Under the pieces are notes generated by a model. That model saw nothing but the letters and a program-made list of their open reading frames with translations, ran no database searches and was not told where the DNA came from. From positions 7,613,001 through 7,677,000 of the forward strand of contig OZ005621.1 of assembly GCA_963930655.1 (NCBI GenBank): DNA of 64,000 nucleotides, given 5' to 3'. The translations under genes and the position numbers were made by a program. Below, piece after piece: positions 33,927 to 45,900 of this stretch (position 1 is its first letter; each line of letters begins with the position of its first letter). This DNA is from Myrica gale (lineage: Eukaryota; Streptophyta; Magnoliopsida; Fagales; Myricaceae).

Positions 33927-36900
33927 ATGGAGACGGACATGGATATTCCCTTGCCAGAAGAGCTCGAATTGCTCGAATCCAACTACCAACTATTCGACGA
34001 CTACCTAGACCTCGAACCACCTGAACCCTACCCAGAAGAAGAACTCCAGCCCCAACCCCAATCCCAACCCCAACTACCAATACTGTCAGTAGATCCATCT
34101 CCTCTCTCTGAAACCCATATCAACGGTCATAAGCGTCCGCTATCTGACGGTCCGTGTGCCTCGACCACCGAAAATGTGGGCCCGTCGGGAGAGAAACGAT
34201 CCAGAAATGAAGAGTTGCCGCCGGAGTCTGACGAGGATTGGCTCCGGTACTCGCCACCTCCGAGGAAGAACAATCCTATGGCGGAGGAAGAGGAGCGTGC
34301 TGTGGAGGAGAAGATCGTGTCGAGGTACGCCTCCCAGATAGACGGCGATTGTATTCCGGTGACTGCTCCGAGCGGAGAGAGGGTCTATGCAAAGATATGC
34401 AGGGTGGTGAGGGAGGAGCGGTTGAAGAAATTAGAGGTGAAAGCGCAGTCGTGTGGTAGGACTACTTTTCCTTTGATCGTTGTTTCCTAATTAACAAGTT
34501 TGGTTTTAGAGAAATGTTGGAAAAAAGTATAAATAGAAAGATTTGAATACTAGCAACTTTTCCATGGACCGCGAAGTTAGTGTCTGTATGTCTATTCCAT
34601 CAAAAGAGATACCGAAATTATGAGTGTCCCGAACTAACAATGAGAAATAAGAAGTGGCATTTGTTAGTGCCTGTTGGTTAATAGTAGTACCACTAAATCG
34701 TGAGAGGTAGGCTACCTTTGATCGGTATCTTTTTGAATAATAACTATGCGAAAAGAGGGATTGAACTGTCATATATAGAAATATGAAGCAAGAGAAAATG
34801 TTAAAGATATATATAGATCATTATCAGCATGCTGAAAATTTGGTGACGTTCCTAGAGGTTGTTGTAGACAGTGCTAATTTGTAATTAGTAGGTTATTAGA
34901 ACAACAGGTATTAGATTTGCTTTTTCTGTTTTATTGGGTCAGCTGACAGGCTTCTAACTGTTACAAATTGTTTATATTTTTCCCACATTGCAAATTCAGA
35001 GAGGTAAAAATTCTTGTATAGGGACCCATCAATGTCCCATATTGCTAAGAGATTAGGGAATTGTAATAAAAACTCGACAATTGGCATTGCTATTGAAAGT
35101 TCAGTGGATTTGGTCCTCGTGGAGGATTTTGCTCTAGTTGGTTTTCCATACCGGGAGGAATGTGGTGAAAAAAAGTTCTTAAAGAACATGAATTGGGTTT
35201 CTTTGAAGAGATTGTTGGCGGCTCCCTATGTAAGCTGCAGTGACTCAGTTGTTACTTCCACCTATAGTTAGAGGAAAGCTCTAATGATTGTGAGATAAAC
35301 ACGACTATGCCAGTGTGTTGGTGAATCTTGTGATAGAGCAATGAGACTCATGTGTTCTTATAAAGGCCCTGATGGTAAGAGTTAAAACTCACTTCTAATT
35401 GAACTTGAGCTTTTAGGTTTAGCGTCTTAGCATGTTATATCAAGCCCTTACGAATAGACTCCTGAACGCACTAACTTCAGTTCTCACAAGTCCAAATACA
35501 GATATGTGGTGTTTGAGCTGATCATTTGATAGATCGAGTGTTCAATGCAGCTGTCTGTTGTTAGTAGTTCCCTCACTGAAGCAATGTCGACTTCTATGTA
35601 AACTCCATATGGTTGTGTGAAGGCTTTAATGAATTTGACAAATTGATGATGACAATGCATGTGTATTGGTGGCTCTGTAGTAGAGACGTGCACTCTAATC
35701 TTAGTTCCATCCATGGTTGAGTAAATGTTCTCCTTGTGAGCATTGGACTTGGTGCTTGTTGTGGTCCTAAGCTTTCGAGTTGAGGTGGTATTTCATCACA
35801 CTATTTTGGGGCTTCACCAAGAGACTTTAAGGTTTTAAATCTCAACTTGCACACAACCCAAAATTCTAAAACCCATTTGAATTATGGTTACACATTTCAG
35901 ACTCATATCTATGGTACTTCTCTTTGGACATACTCCAGTAATGCACACATACACAAAATCTCAGATTATCAGCATATTCTTACTTAAACTGTTAGGCAAC
36001 TGATTGAGTAAAACTTGGTATTTATCTGCCGGAGCTTTATCCATTATTCTTACATATGTTTAGAGCACCTGCAATACATCTATCATGAATTTTTTTATTG
36101 ACGAGCTGGAAGAGGACGAGCTCTTCGACTTCATGAAGATGCTCCAACCTACGCCCATATTCACAGTAACCTTCAGTTTTTTTGGAGCAATTTTAGTTTC
36201 ATACCAGTTAATAGTTGGAGGTCTATACAATTCGCAGGTCTTATTTTGGATCCTGTCAACGTTCTATTACAAAGAGTTGAGCAAGAGGCTTTTACTAAGG
36301 TATACATCATGACATATAGTTTATAAAGAGTTGAAAAGCAAATGCAATGGCAATGGTTTCGAAATATTGTAGTCCTTAGGCATGGCGAAACATAAATTCT
36401 TGTCTATCTCTCTGAATCTTCTGTATTTCATTCCTACTTTAAGCATGTTGACCAGTAACTACAAACTCCATGTATATCTTTGTACCATTGACCCTTGATT
36501 GAATGAATTGGAACAAAACCTACACTATGTCTCTCCTTTCCCATATTCTCTTTGGAAAGAGAATGTAAATTGGAGTGCGTAAGAAAGAAACACTTCGGTT
36601 CACTTGATCATCAGATGTCTAACAAGTCTTCACAGTATTGGAGCATGCTTAGCAGGACTACCAAGTTTTTGTAGTGCTGAATCCTTACAATAAATAGGTT
36701 TCCAAATCTGGATTAGAATCATCTGCGACTCTCTGGCTGAAGTGTATATTCCAATTATTATATAGAAAGACACAACATGTGGACCTATTGTATTTATTAT
36801 TGTCTGTGTAAAGTCTAGGGCAGTGTGACCCTACAACATCTAATGCTTCTTGTGTGTTTCTCTATCTGACTTGGACTATGCATTTCGGACTGAAAATTGC

Positions 36901-39900
36901 AAGAGATCTTGGTTCTCCAAAGTGGCTTCAATTCTTATCATCTGTTCAAAAATTCAGGAAAGAAATGTTACTTATCGTCTAACATAAGATAAATATCCTC
37001 CTATGAGGGTCAGCAGAGAAAGTTCAGTACATTCTAGCAACTCGGCAACATCAGACTTGCTAATGAAAGTCTGTCAGAACCAGATGGTTTTGGAGACAGT
37101 GATCCTTAGGGGGAAGTTTTGATCATTTAGTAACTTGTGGAGTGGAAAGGGCTGGTAGATGTTTCTACTTGCCCTCTAAGCTGATAGTTTCTCTCAGACC
37201 ATTTTGGCATGAGATGCTAAAGGTTAATTGTTACCAGCAGAAATGATGAGATTTTTCATTTCACGTACCCTATGCATTGAAACTTTTCGTGTAAGTAATT
37301 CTTGTGGTGCTGAAGGCTTTGCAAGCAAGTGCTGAAGACCAAAGTGACATGACCCTTCCTGAAACACCAGTGGTGCACGAACAACTTTGGGTTGACAAAT
37401 ATGCTCCAAGTTCATTTTCTGAGCTTCTCAGCGACGAACAGACAAATCGTGAGGTAGATATATCATTTGAGATTTTTCTGAAAGCTTCTAAAGTAGAAAG
37501 TCTTCCAGAAAGGGAGTTGATCTCTTGGGCCGCTATTTCTTTTGACTTCGGTCTCAATCACTAAGAGGAATAGTTTTCCTGCTACAGGTCCTCTTATGGT
37601 TAAAACAATGGGATTCCTGTGTTTTTGGATCTGAAATTAGGAGTACATCAGATGAGGTTTTGTCTGCTTTGAGACGGCATTCTTCTATAGCTCAACATCA
37701 TAATCATTCTGATTCAAGTTTTCTGAGGAAGAACCGAGGAACCAGATGGCAAAATGAAAAATTTAGAAAGCCAGCAAATTTGGATCACGAAAGCAGAAAT
37801 TTGAAAGGCACTCAGGACTTATCAAATAAGAAGTCAAGGCTCACTGGCCCACCAGAACAAAGGGTACTGATGAAAATAGTTTTAATTGTATTTTTTATTT
37901 TTCCTTGATTTCTATATTTTTTATTTTTCCTTTTCTCATCCAAATGATGCAATCATAAAATTGCTTGTTTCTTTCTTCTGCTGTGAATTGGAAACAATTA
38001 AACTCTTGAAGTGAATGTCTTTCTAATCTAGCAGGTACGTTTTATAGTTAGATTGCCTTTTGGCACTGGTGCATCTTTGTGATTCTCATGTATGCTCCTT
38101 ATGTAAACTACTTCAGGTAAAAAGAGCTTCACCCCATATGTATTAATAAAAAAACTTAAACTTAAATATAAAAAATAAAAAAACCAGCTTTTACCGACAA
38201 ATATGCAGCTGCAAAGAAATTTAATCTTTCATTGCACTCAAATAGGATGGATCACATTTTACAATCTTTACCTCCTCTAACAGAAGAGGGAAGATTAAGT
38301 ATTGGAGTATCCTATATGGAGCCATCTTGACAAGCTTGACAGATTTGTATCACTATGGGCATGTCAGACACGTCTCAAACCCACCCTTGGCCTTGCTCTT
38401 AAGTTGTACTGGCTGATATGGCCACTCTACTCTGTATCTCTGCTATAAGTTTGAACATTCATTTATTTCTCTGGATATTTTAGCTCTTGCTCAGTCTATT
38501 TCGAATAGTAACTGTGTTGTTTGGGTAGTATTTTTCGATCTCCAATTATGTGTATGATCGGCTAAGATACTCTTGTGTATTTCTTTCTGATTCCAGAAAA
38601 AAGATTAGTAACTTTCTTGTAACAGTCCTTGTGCTTCTTTTGTGCTTGCCTTTATTTTATATTCATCTTCTAAGTGGCTTAAGACTTTTTCTTGTATCCC
38701 TATACTGATGAATTTACATGTTAGAACCCAGATAGCAAGTAGCGACTGAAGTTTATGAATATTGCAGATTCTTTTACTTTGTGGCCCCCCTGGGCTTGGA
38801 AAGACTACACTTGCACATATAGCTGCCAAGCATTGTGGATATCATGTAGTGGAGGTTTTGTTCTTATCTTTTACTTATGCATATGTACATAATTATGATT
38901 ACTCCGGCCAAATCATTGTCTAAATTTAGAGAGATAAGTACCTTTATCTACTTGCCATAAGTAACATCATTTGCCTGCTATTGTTAATTTTAACATCTTT
39001 CTCTATGTAACATTAATGGTAATTTTATGATGGGGGAAAATTCCACTATTAGGATTTTGGGGTAAATATACTTTGCCCCTCCTTATCTTTGGGGTCATTT
39101 AAACTTTGCACCCCGATGTATTATTTTTGAGACATTGGATCCCGTACACATTTTTTCAATTTGGACCCGGTCGTCAAAACATGGGGTGCAATGTGTAAAT
39201 ACCTCCAAAGATAAGGGGGGCAATGTGTAAATTTTTTGATGGAATCCGTCTAAATTGACAGGCAATTTGGGTACGGGGTTTGAATTGAAAAAAATGTGTA
39301 ACTTTATGGGTCCAATGACTCAAAAATAATACATCGGGGTGTAAAGTGTAAATGACCTCAAAGATAAGGGGGGCAAAGTGTATTTAACCCTAGGATATTA
39401 TAGTTGATATTATTTTTTAATATGCAGGTTAGATTTCATTGGTTTGAGCATTTCACATTACATCTCTCATTGTCTAAGCTGGCATCAAATTAGTTGGTTT
39501 AAGACTTCATTTGCCTTATATTTTACCTTTGGATTTGTTATGCTCACATTTTTAAGGAGCTTCACTTTTCTTACACGTGTAGCCTTCTCTGAATTTTTTC
39601 TGTAATGTTCTTTAAGAGTTTGGTGGTGTCTAGGTTAATGCTAGTGATGACCGCTCATCATCAACAATTGAAGCTAAAATTCTTGATGTGGTCCAGATGA
39701 ACTCTGTCATGGCCGATTCGCAACCAAAGTGTTTGGTTGGTCCTTATTTTCCATTGTCTCTACACCTAGGTTCCATTACTATGGGTTCTGATGAAAAATT
39801 TCATTGTTTATTCTCTAGATTATTGATGAAATAGATGGAGCTCTTGGTGATGGCAAGGGTGCTGTGGAGGTTCTTTTAAAGATGGTAATTTTACTTGGTT

Positions 39901-42900
39901 TTCTACCGATAGAGACCTTTTCTTTTTTGAAGGGTGTTCTAGGACTATGCCCACTCATTTGCTTGATCATATCCAAATTAAGTCCATCTTCTTGACATAT
40001 TTTTTCTATTTAATATATTGCTTTCTTTATTGCACACGAAGGAAATTACAGGTTTTCGATACCCCGTTGACCATGCTAACATATCTAAGAACAGGAGAAC
40101 ATATTTTTGTATTGCTCGATCACCAGTACAAAATGGTATTATTGAGAGTTAGACATGAACAAATTGTAGAATTGCGTACATACCTAAAACTATTCTAACA
40201 GTGTACAATTATCAAGTTTAGAATATCCTATTTATACATTATTAGCTTATACTCGAACTATGTTGACAGGATTTGGATGGTAGGATTCTGTGAGTTTATG
40301 AAGGGAGGGAATTTAATCCATTATAATTCAAGTTCCTTCAAAAATTGGTTTTTCTGGGATTGATAAAATCGGGAGGTTGAATATAGGTTCCCGAACCGCA
40401 TAGGGTTCATTGTACAAAAAATTTACATCAATATCTTTTTATCCTCCTGGGTTCAACTTGGCTATCTCTTCTCTTATCATTAATCGTCCCACGTTTTAAT
40501 GAGTATGGATCTGAAAACCTTAGAAATTAGACTGTGCTCGTTCATTTACTCGTGAAATATTATTGTTAGTCTAACATTATTATCTACTGATGTAGGTGTC
40601 TGCTGAAAAGAAATCTGACATGCGAAAGGACACTGTTGCTAATGAAGAACAATCTGGAAAGAAATCCTCAAAGAAGGGGCATAAAACTGTGTCACTGTCA
40701 AGGCCTGTGAGTTTGAGATAGTCATTCACAATCTTATTAAATATTTGTCCTGACTATGTTTACAATGGACTGCCTTTGTAGGTGATTTGCATATGTAACG
40801 ACCTATATGCACCGGCCTTGAGAACATTGCGTCACGTAGCAAAGTAAGTTTCTCTTGCTATAAATTATGACGTCACGTGCAATAATATAGAAGTCTAATG
40901 GTTCCTTTTACTTCCAATATTACTCCTTTCTCTTCTATTGCTGTTGTTCTTTCCTATGAACCTAAGAACCCATCATAAATTTACAATCTGGTAATTTTAT
41001 ATCTCATAGAATGTCATTAAAGCCCATGTGTTCCACTATAATTATTTCTGTCTCGATTCTTTATTTCTTTTCTACCTTTCATATTTTTTAGTGTCCTCTT
41101 GCAGTTAAAAGAAAAGGGAATCAATTTCTTTCAATCCATTTGAATTTTTGAGTGTTTATAGGCTTTTCATAACAGAAATCCAAAGGTTGATGGCTTGTTT
41201 TGATACTATTGAATAGGAATGAGCTAATTGTAGATTTGAATGATGCCCCTATTGGTTACATAGCTGTTGTGCTTATTGCTGTGGATCTTTGTTGTGCCTT
41301 TTCGTGGACAATCTATTGTCCTTTTGATACAATACTAAAGATGGGGCTTTAATAAAATGTTTGACAAATATTTGGAGTCCTTAAGTATTTAAGATTATTT
41401 GCTGGATGATGTATACTTGCTCACTTACAGGGTTCATGTATTTTTTCAACCAACGGCTAGTCGTGTGGTAAGCAGGTGATGATCTACCTAAATTATTAGT
41501 CACTTTGTTACAGAAATACAAGTGTTTGATTATGGCTTTCATATTAGTCTTGAGTGCATGCAAATAGGCTTCAATCCTAACTAATTGGGGTTAGCCACAT
41601 GAATCCCGTTTTGCCATATAACCGTATCTAAGGTCACTCATCTCTTTTGTTGGTGCTACTATAACCTTTGTACAAAGATCTTCATTTCATATTCAATATT
41701 TCCTGTTGTTATTTACTTTATGCTTTGTTTCCTAATTGCCTAGAGTCAAGGAGATAATAGAAAAAAAAGTAACTAGAATTAACAGGCTTTTGTTTACTTT
41801 TCTGGATGTATATTTTTTACTAATAACCACATATTTGAATATATTATGTGAACCTTGTTACTTCAAAAATTGACCACTAATTAGAAAGATTTTGTTTGAT
41901 TTACATTGGCTTCAAAACTCTTCCACATAATATCCTGTCAGGACCAAGCATATCTGAAGTCTGATGAGGCTTCGACTCAGCTAACATGTCGTATCTTTTC
42001 TGTTCTTGAATTTTTGAACATTTTCGAATTGCATATTACAGGCTCAAAGATATATGTAACAAGGAGGGAGTGAAAATGAGTTCAATTGCACTTACTTCAC
42101 TTGCAGAATATACAGGTGAGTTAATTTTGTTTTACTGTTTGTTGTCTTTTCTGATAACCTGCTTGGATTTCAAATTTCTATGCCTATTCTCTTTAGCCTT
42201 CTTGTTTTCATCTGTCAGAACGTGATATCCGCTCATGCTTGAATACTCTTCAATTCCTCAACAAGAAGTATGAAACCCTCAATATGGTAAGAATTTAATG
42301 CGATCTTGTTCCTCCGAAGTAGTCAATTTAAACTGAGCTTCCATGGTGAAAACAGAGTATTTGGCTGTACTCTTTTTTTCAAAAATAAATTCTGAGAATT
42401 GTTTAGGGTGGTTCTGCTTATTGGTGAGACATAAGTTGCTTGTGGTGGAGGGAATTATGCTTCTAGGATTGCCTGATATGGAGAATGGAAAATCCAGTCA
42501 AGTTTCCTCCAATGCTGTTTTCTGGCTTGTTTAGTTTGTAACAATTTTAATCCTTGGGTGCACAATGCCAAACACTTACGTTTAGGCAGTTAGGTATTAA
42601 CGGTTATTAAAAAATGAACTGAACGCTCTCTCCCTCCTCCTCCGTTCACCTTTCTCCTAGTCCAGTAGTCTGAACAGTATGGTGGTGATTTTAATGATGC
42701 AAGAAACGATTATCAATCATTTTCTGGTCCTCTAGTGCATGTAGTAGTGGTGGTTTAAATCTGTTACGTAGGATGGCCTTTTTTCGTAGCCTCGTGATTG
42801 AAGCGAAATTGTTCCAGTTTTCGGTGAGTGCTTTTGGTCTGGTCACGTTAACTGAACAAAGCCGGAATTCTCAGAGTGTCATTCGTGTTGGGAAATATGG

Positions 42901-45900
42901 AGTGGTATGGCTTGCGAATTTGTTTGGCAAACTGGTGCAGTCCCGTGTCTCTGTTGACTTCTCAGAGAAATTCAATGAGTCTTCCCATGCCTTTCTAGCC
43001 CAGCTGTGTTCGAATAGGGGTGGTAGGTACGTTGCTATTGCTGAGTTTGGGGAGAGACGTCGGAGGGGGGCTGTGATGGTCCCGGAGGGGAAGTCGAGTG
43101 GAGGGTGGCTAGCCTTTGCTAGGACCTGTGAGGAGCTCATTGTGGTCATAGGGGAGCTCCAACGTAAGCGGAAAGGGTCGGTGGCTGTTCCGGTCAGAGT
43201 GGGTTGGTCCTTTGCTGATTCGGTGAAGGGTGGCTTGCCGGAAACGAAGGCTGTGGAGAAAGGTCCGCTGTGTAGGTTTTCGGCCGAAGTGGGCAGACAA
43301 CATAGGCAATTGGCGCTTCGCTTTCCATCGTCGCAGTATGCAGACCCGCATGAGGAAGGTGTGCTTCCCCAAGTATCTGAGCAGGCTGCGCTGGGGGCTG
43401 AGTCCGACAAAGACCTCTGGCAGCACTTAATGAGTCTGAAGGCTGAGGTGGACTGGGTTGTTGGGCGGGTCAAAAGTCGGCTGCAGCATTCGGAGCTTCA
43501 AGCCCAGTCTCAGCCCAAGCAAGATTCTACGGTACTTCAAGCCCAGTCTCAGCCCAAGCACGATTCTTCGGTTTTGGCCCTCAGCTGTCGGGTATGCGGG
43601 TACAAGTTGTCGGCCCTGCAAACCCAGCAAAATCAGGTGCAGGCCCTTGGTGGCGCTGATGTGGAGGCCCAGCGACCCAGTGTAGTCTTGGGTGAGGAGG
43701 CCCATAAGTGCGTTCGACTGGGTGCTGTCTTGGAGGCCCAGCAGTGTGTTCGACTAGGAGACAGACTGGGCGAGGAGGCCCAGCAGCGGGGGGTTGACGA
43801 GGCCCAAACTGTTCGTTGCAGCTCTGGTCTAGGGCATCCTGGGGTGGACCTTCCCGTGGGCTGTGGGCCGGGTCACCCGAAAGCTCTGGTTTCACAGCAC
43901 GTCGAGGACGCGGGCGTCGTCGTCGGGTCAGCTTCGCCTGGGCTGGGCGTTGTTGGTCGGCTTCTTGGTGTAGACGAGGCGGATGCCTCGGCGGTGGGGG
44001 TCTCGGCGCCGGCGATGCTGGAGTCTGTCGTCGGCGAACCTGAAGGGGACGATTTCGCGACTGGTCTGGCCATGGAGTCGCAGGATCGGGCAGCCTCTCC
44101 TGCGGGTGTGGTCTCTCTCCACATTCTCGGTCCTTCGGAGGGTAGTTCTGGTCAGGGGGCTGAGGTGAGGGATGAAGGTGCGTTGGTGATATTCAACACC
44201 GAGGGTGATGCGACATGCACAGAGCCTCTACAAACGTTACATCCAGGGGTTGAAAAAAAGCCTGGTGGGGAGTCGTACGTACCGTCCTCGTGGGTTTTGG
44301 AGATGCTCTCTTCTTTTAGGCACCTAGTGGGGGTATCTTGTGATGGACATGAAGTTGAGCTTTTACAGCTCTTCGCTGCCTTGGATTTGGAACGGGGGAT
44401 GGGCAGAGATAAGTCGGGTAGAGCAGGTGGCAAGTTGTTTCGAGAATTGAAGTCTTTGAAGTGTTCAGTGAATTATGGTGGGAGTATGTCTGGCCCTCGG
44501 AAGGGTAGGAAGGTGGGGAGGGCTTTAGTTCCTTTTTTATGAAGCCACGGATTCTGAGTTGGAATGTGAGGGGGTTGAATGATCGTGGGAAATGCAAAAG
44601 TATAGGGAATCTTCTACAAGGGTGGAAAGGTGATTTAGTGTGTCTTCAAGAAACTAAGGTTGCTGACATGTCTCGTTCCATGGTGCGACGATTGTGGGGT
44701 GGGCCCCATGTTCAATGGCGTTGTCTGGATGCTGTTGGTGCTTCGGGAGGTATTATGTGTCTTTGGGATTCGCGGTCGTTGGAGTTGATTGAGTCTTGTG
44801 TGGGATCGTTCTCTGTTTCGTTGAGTTTTCGAAACGTGGAGGATGGTATCCAGTGGCTCTTTTCGGGAGTTTATGGCCCTCATGATGCCTGCAGTAGGAA
44901 GATCTTATGGGATGAGTTGGTGGGGGTGCAGTCCTGGTGGAATTTACCTTGGGGTATCGGAGGCGACTTTAATGTGACTCGTTTTTCTAGTGAGCGTTCG
45001 GGAGGTGGGGGCTCGAGGAGAGCCATGATGGATTTTTCGGAATTTGTGTCCGATCTTGGGTTGGTGGACCTCGAGTTGGTTGGTGGTGAGTACACATGGT
45101 CCGGTGGTAGCTTGGCCTCGTCTTGGTCGAGGATTGACCGCTTCCTTGTTTGCCCGGCGTGGGAGTCTCTGTACCCCGAGCTCATTCAGAGACGGTTGCC
45201 TCGTTTGTTTTCGGATCACTTCCCTTTTTTGTTGGAAAGTGGTACGTTCGGGAGTGGTAAGAAGCCGTTCCGTTTTGAGAATATGTGGCTCAGGGTGGAC
45301 GGGTTTGTGGAATTGGTTAAGGAATGGTGGCTTGGTTTTGAATTTGCAGGCTCACCGAGCTTTGTGCTTCACTCTAAATTGAAGGCGCTGAAATACAAAC
45401 TTATAGAGTGGAATCGGGATGTCTTCGGAAATTTGAGTGTTCGGAAATCGGCCCTATTGCGCGAGCTCGAGTCTCTTGATGCCTTGGACGAGGGGGGTCA
45501 TCTAGACGGGGAGGGGAAGGTTAGGCGGATGGAGGTCGCTCGAGAGCTGGAGAATATGATTTTATTAGAGGAGGTTAGCTGGAGGCAGAAGTCCAGGGCA
45601 TTATGGTTGAAAGAGGGAGATCGATGTACTAAGTTTTTTCACCGTATTGCTAATTCTAACCGGAGAGCGAATTGTATTTCTCGCCTGGAGGTGGAGGGAG
45701 AAGTGGTGGAGGATCTTGAAAGGATTGTTGCGGAGATTGTGGATTATTACTCCTTATATGAAGAGTCTTTTCAGTGGCGTCCTTCGGTGGACGGTCTTGA
45801 GTTTGATTCTATTACGGGAGAGGACGCTGAATGGATCGAAAGACCCTTTGATGTGGAGGAGGTGTCAGAAGTGGTGCATAGTCTCAATGGGGACAAGGCC

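Noticed and set aside
35014-35271. 85-codon open frame in CTF18 intron 1
   Set aside because: No family signature and no suitable splice sites that keep CTF18 in frame; exons 1 and 2 join correctly without it.
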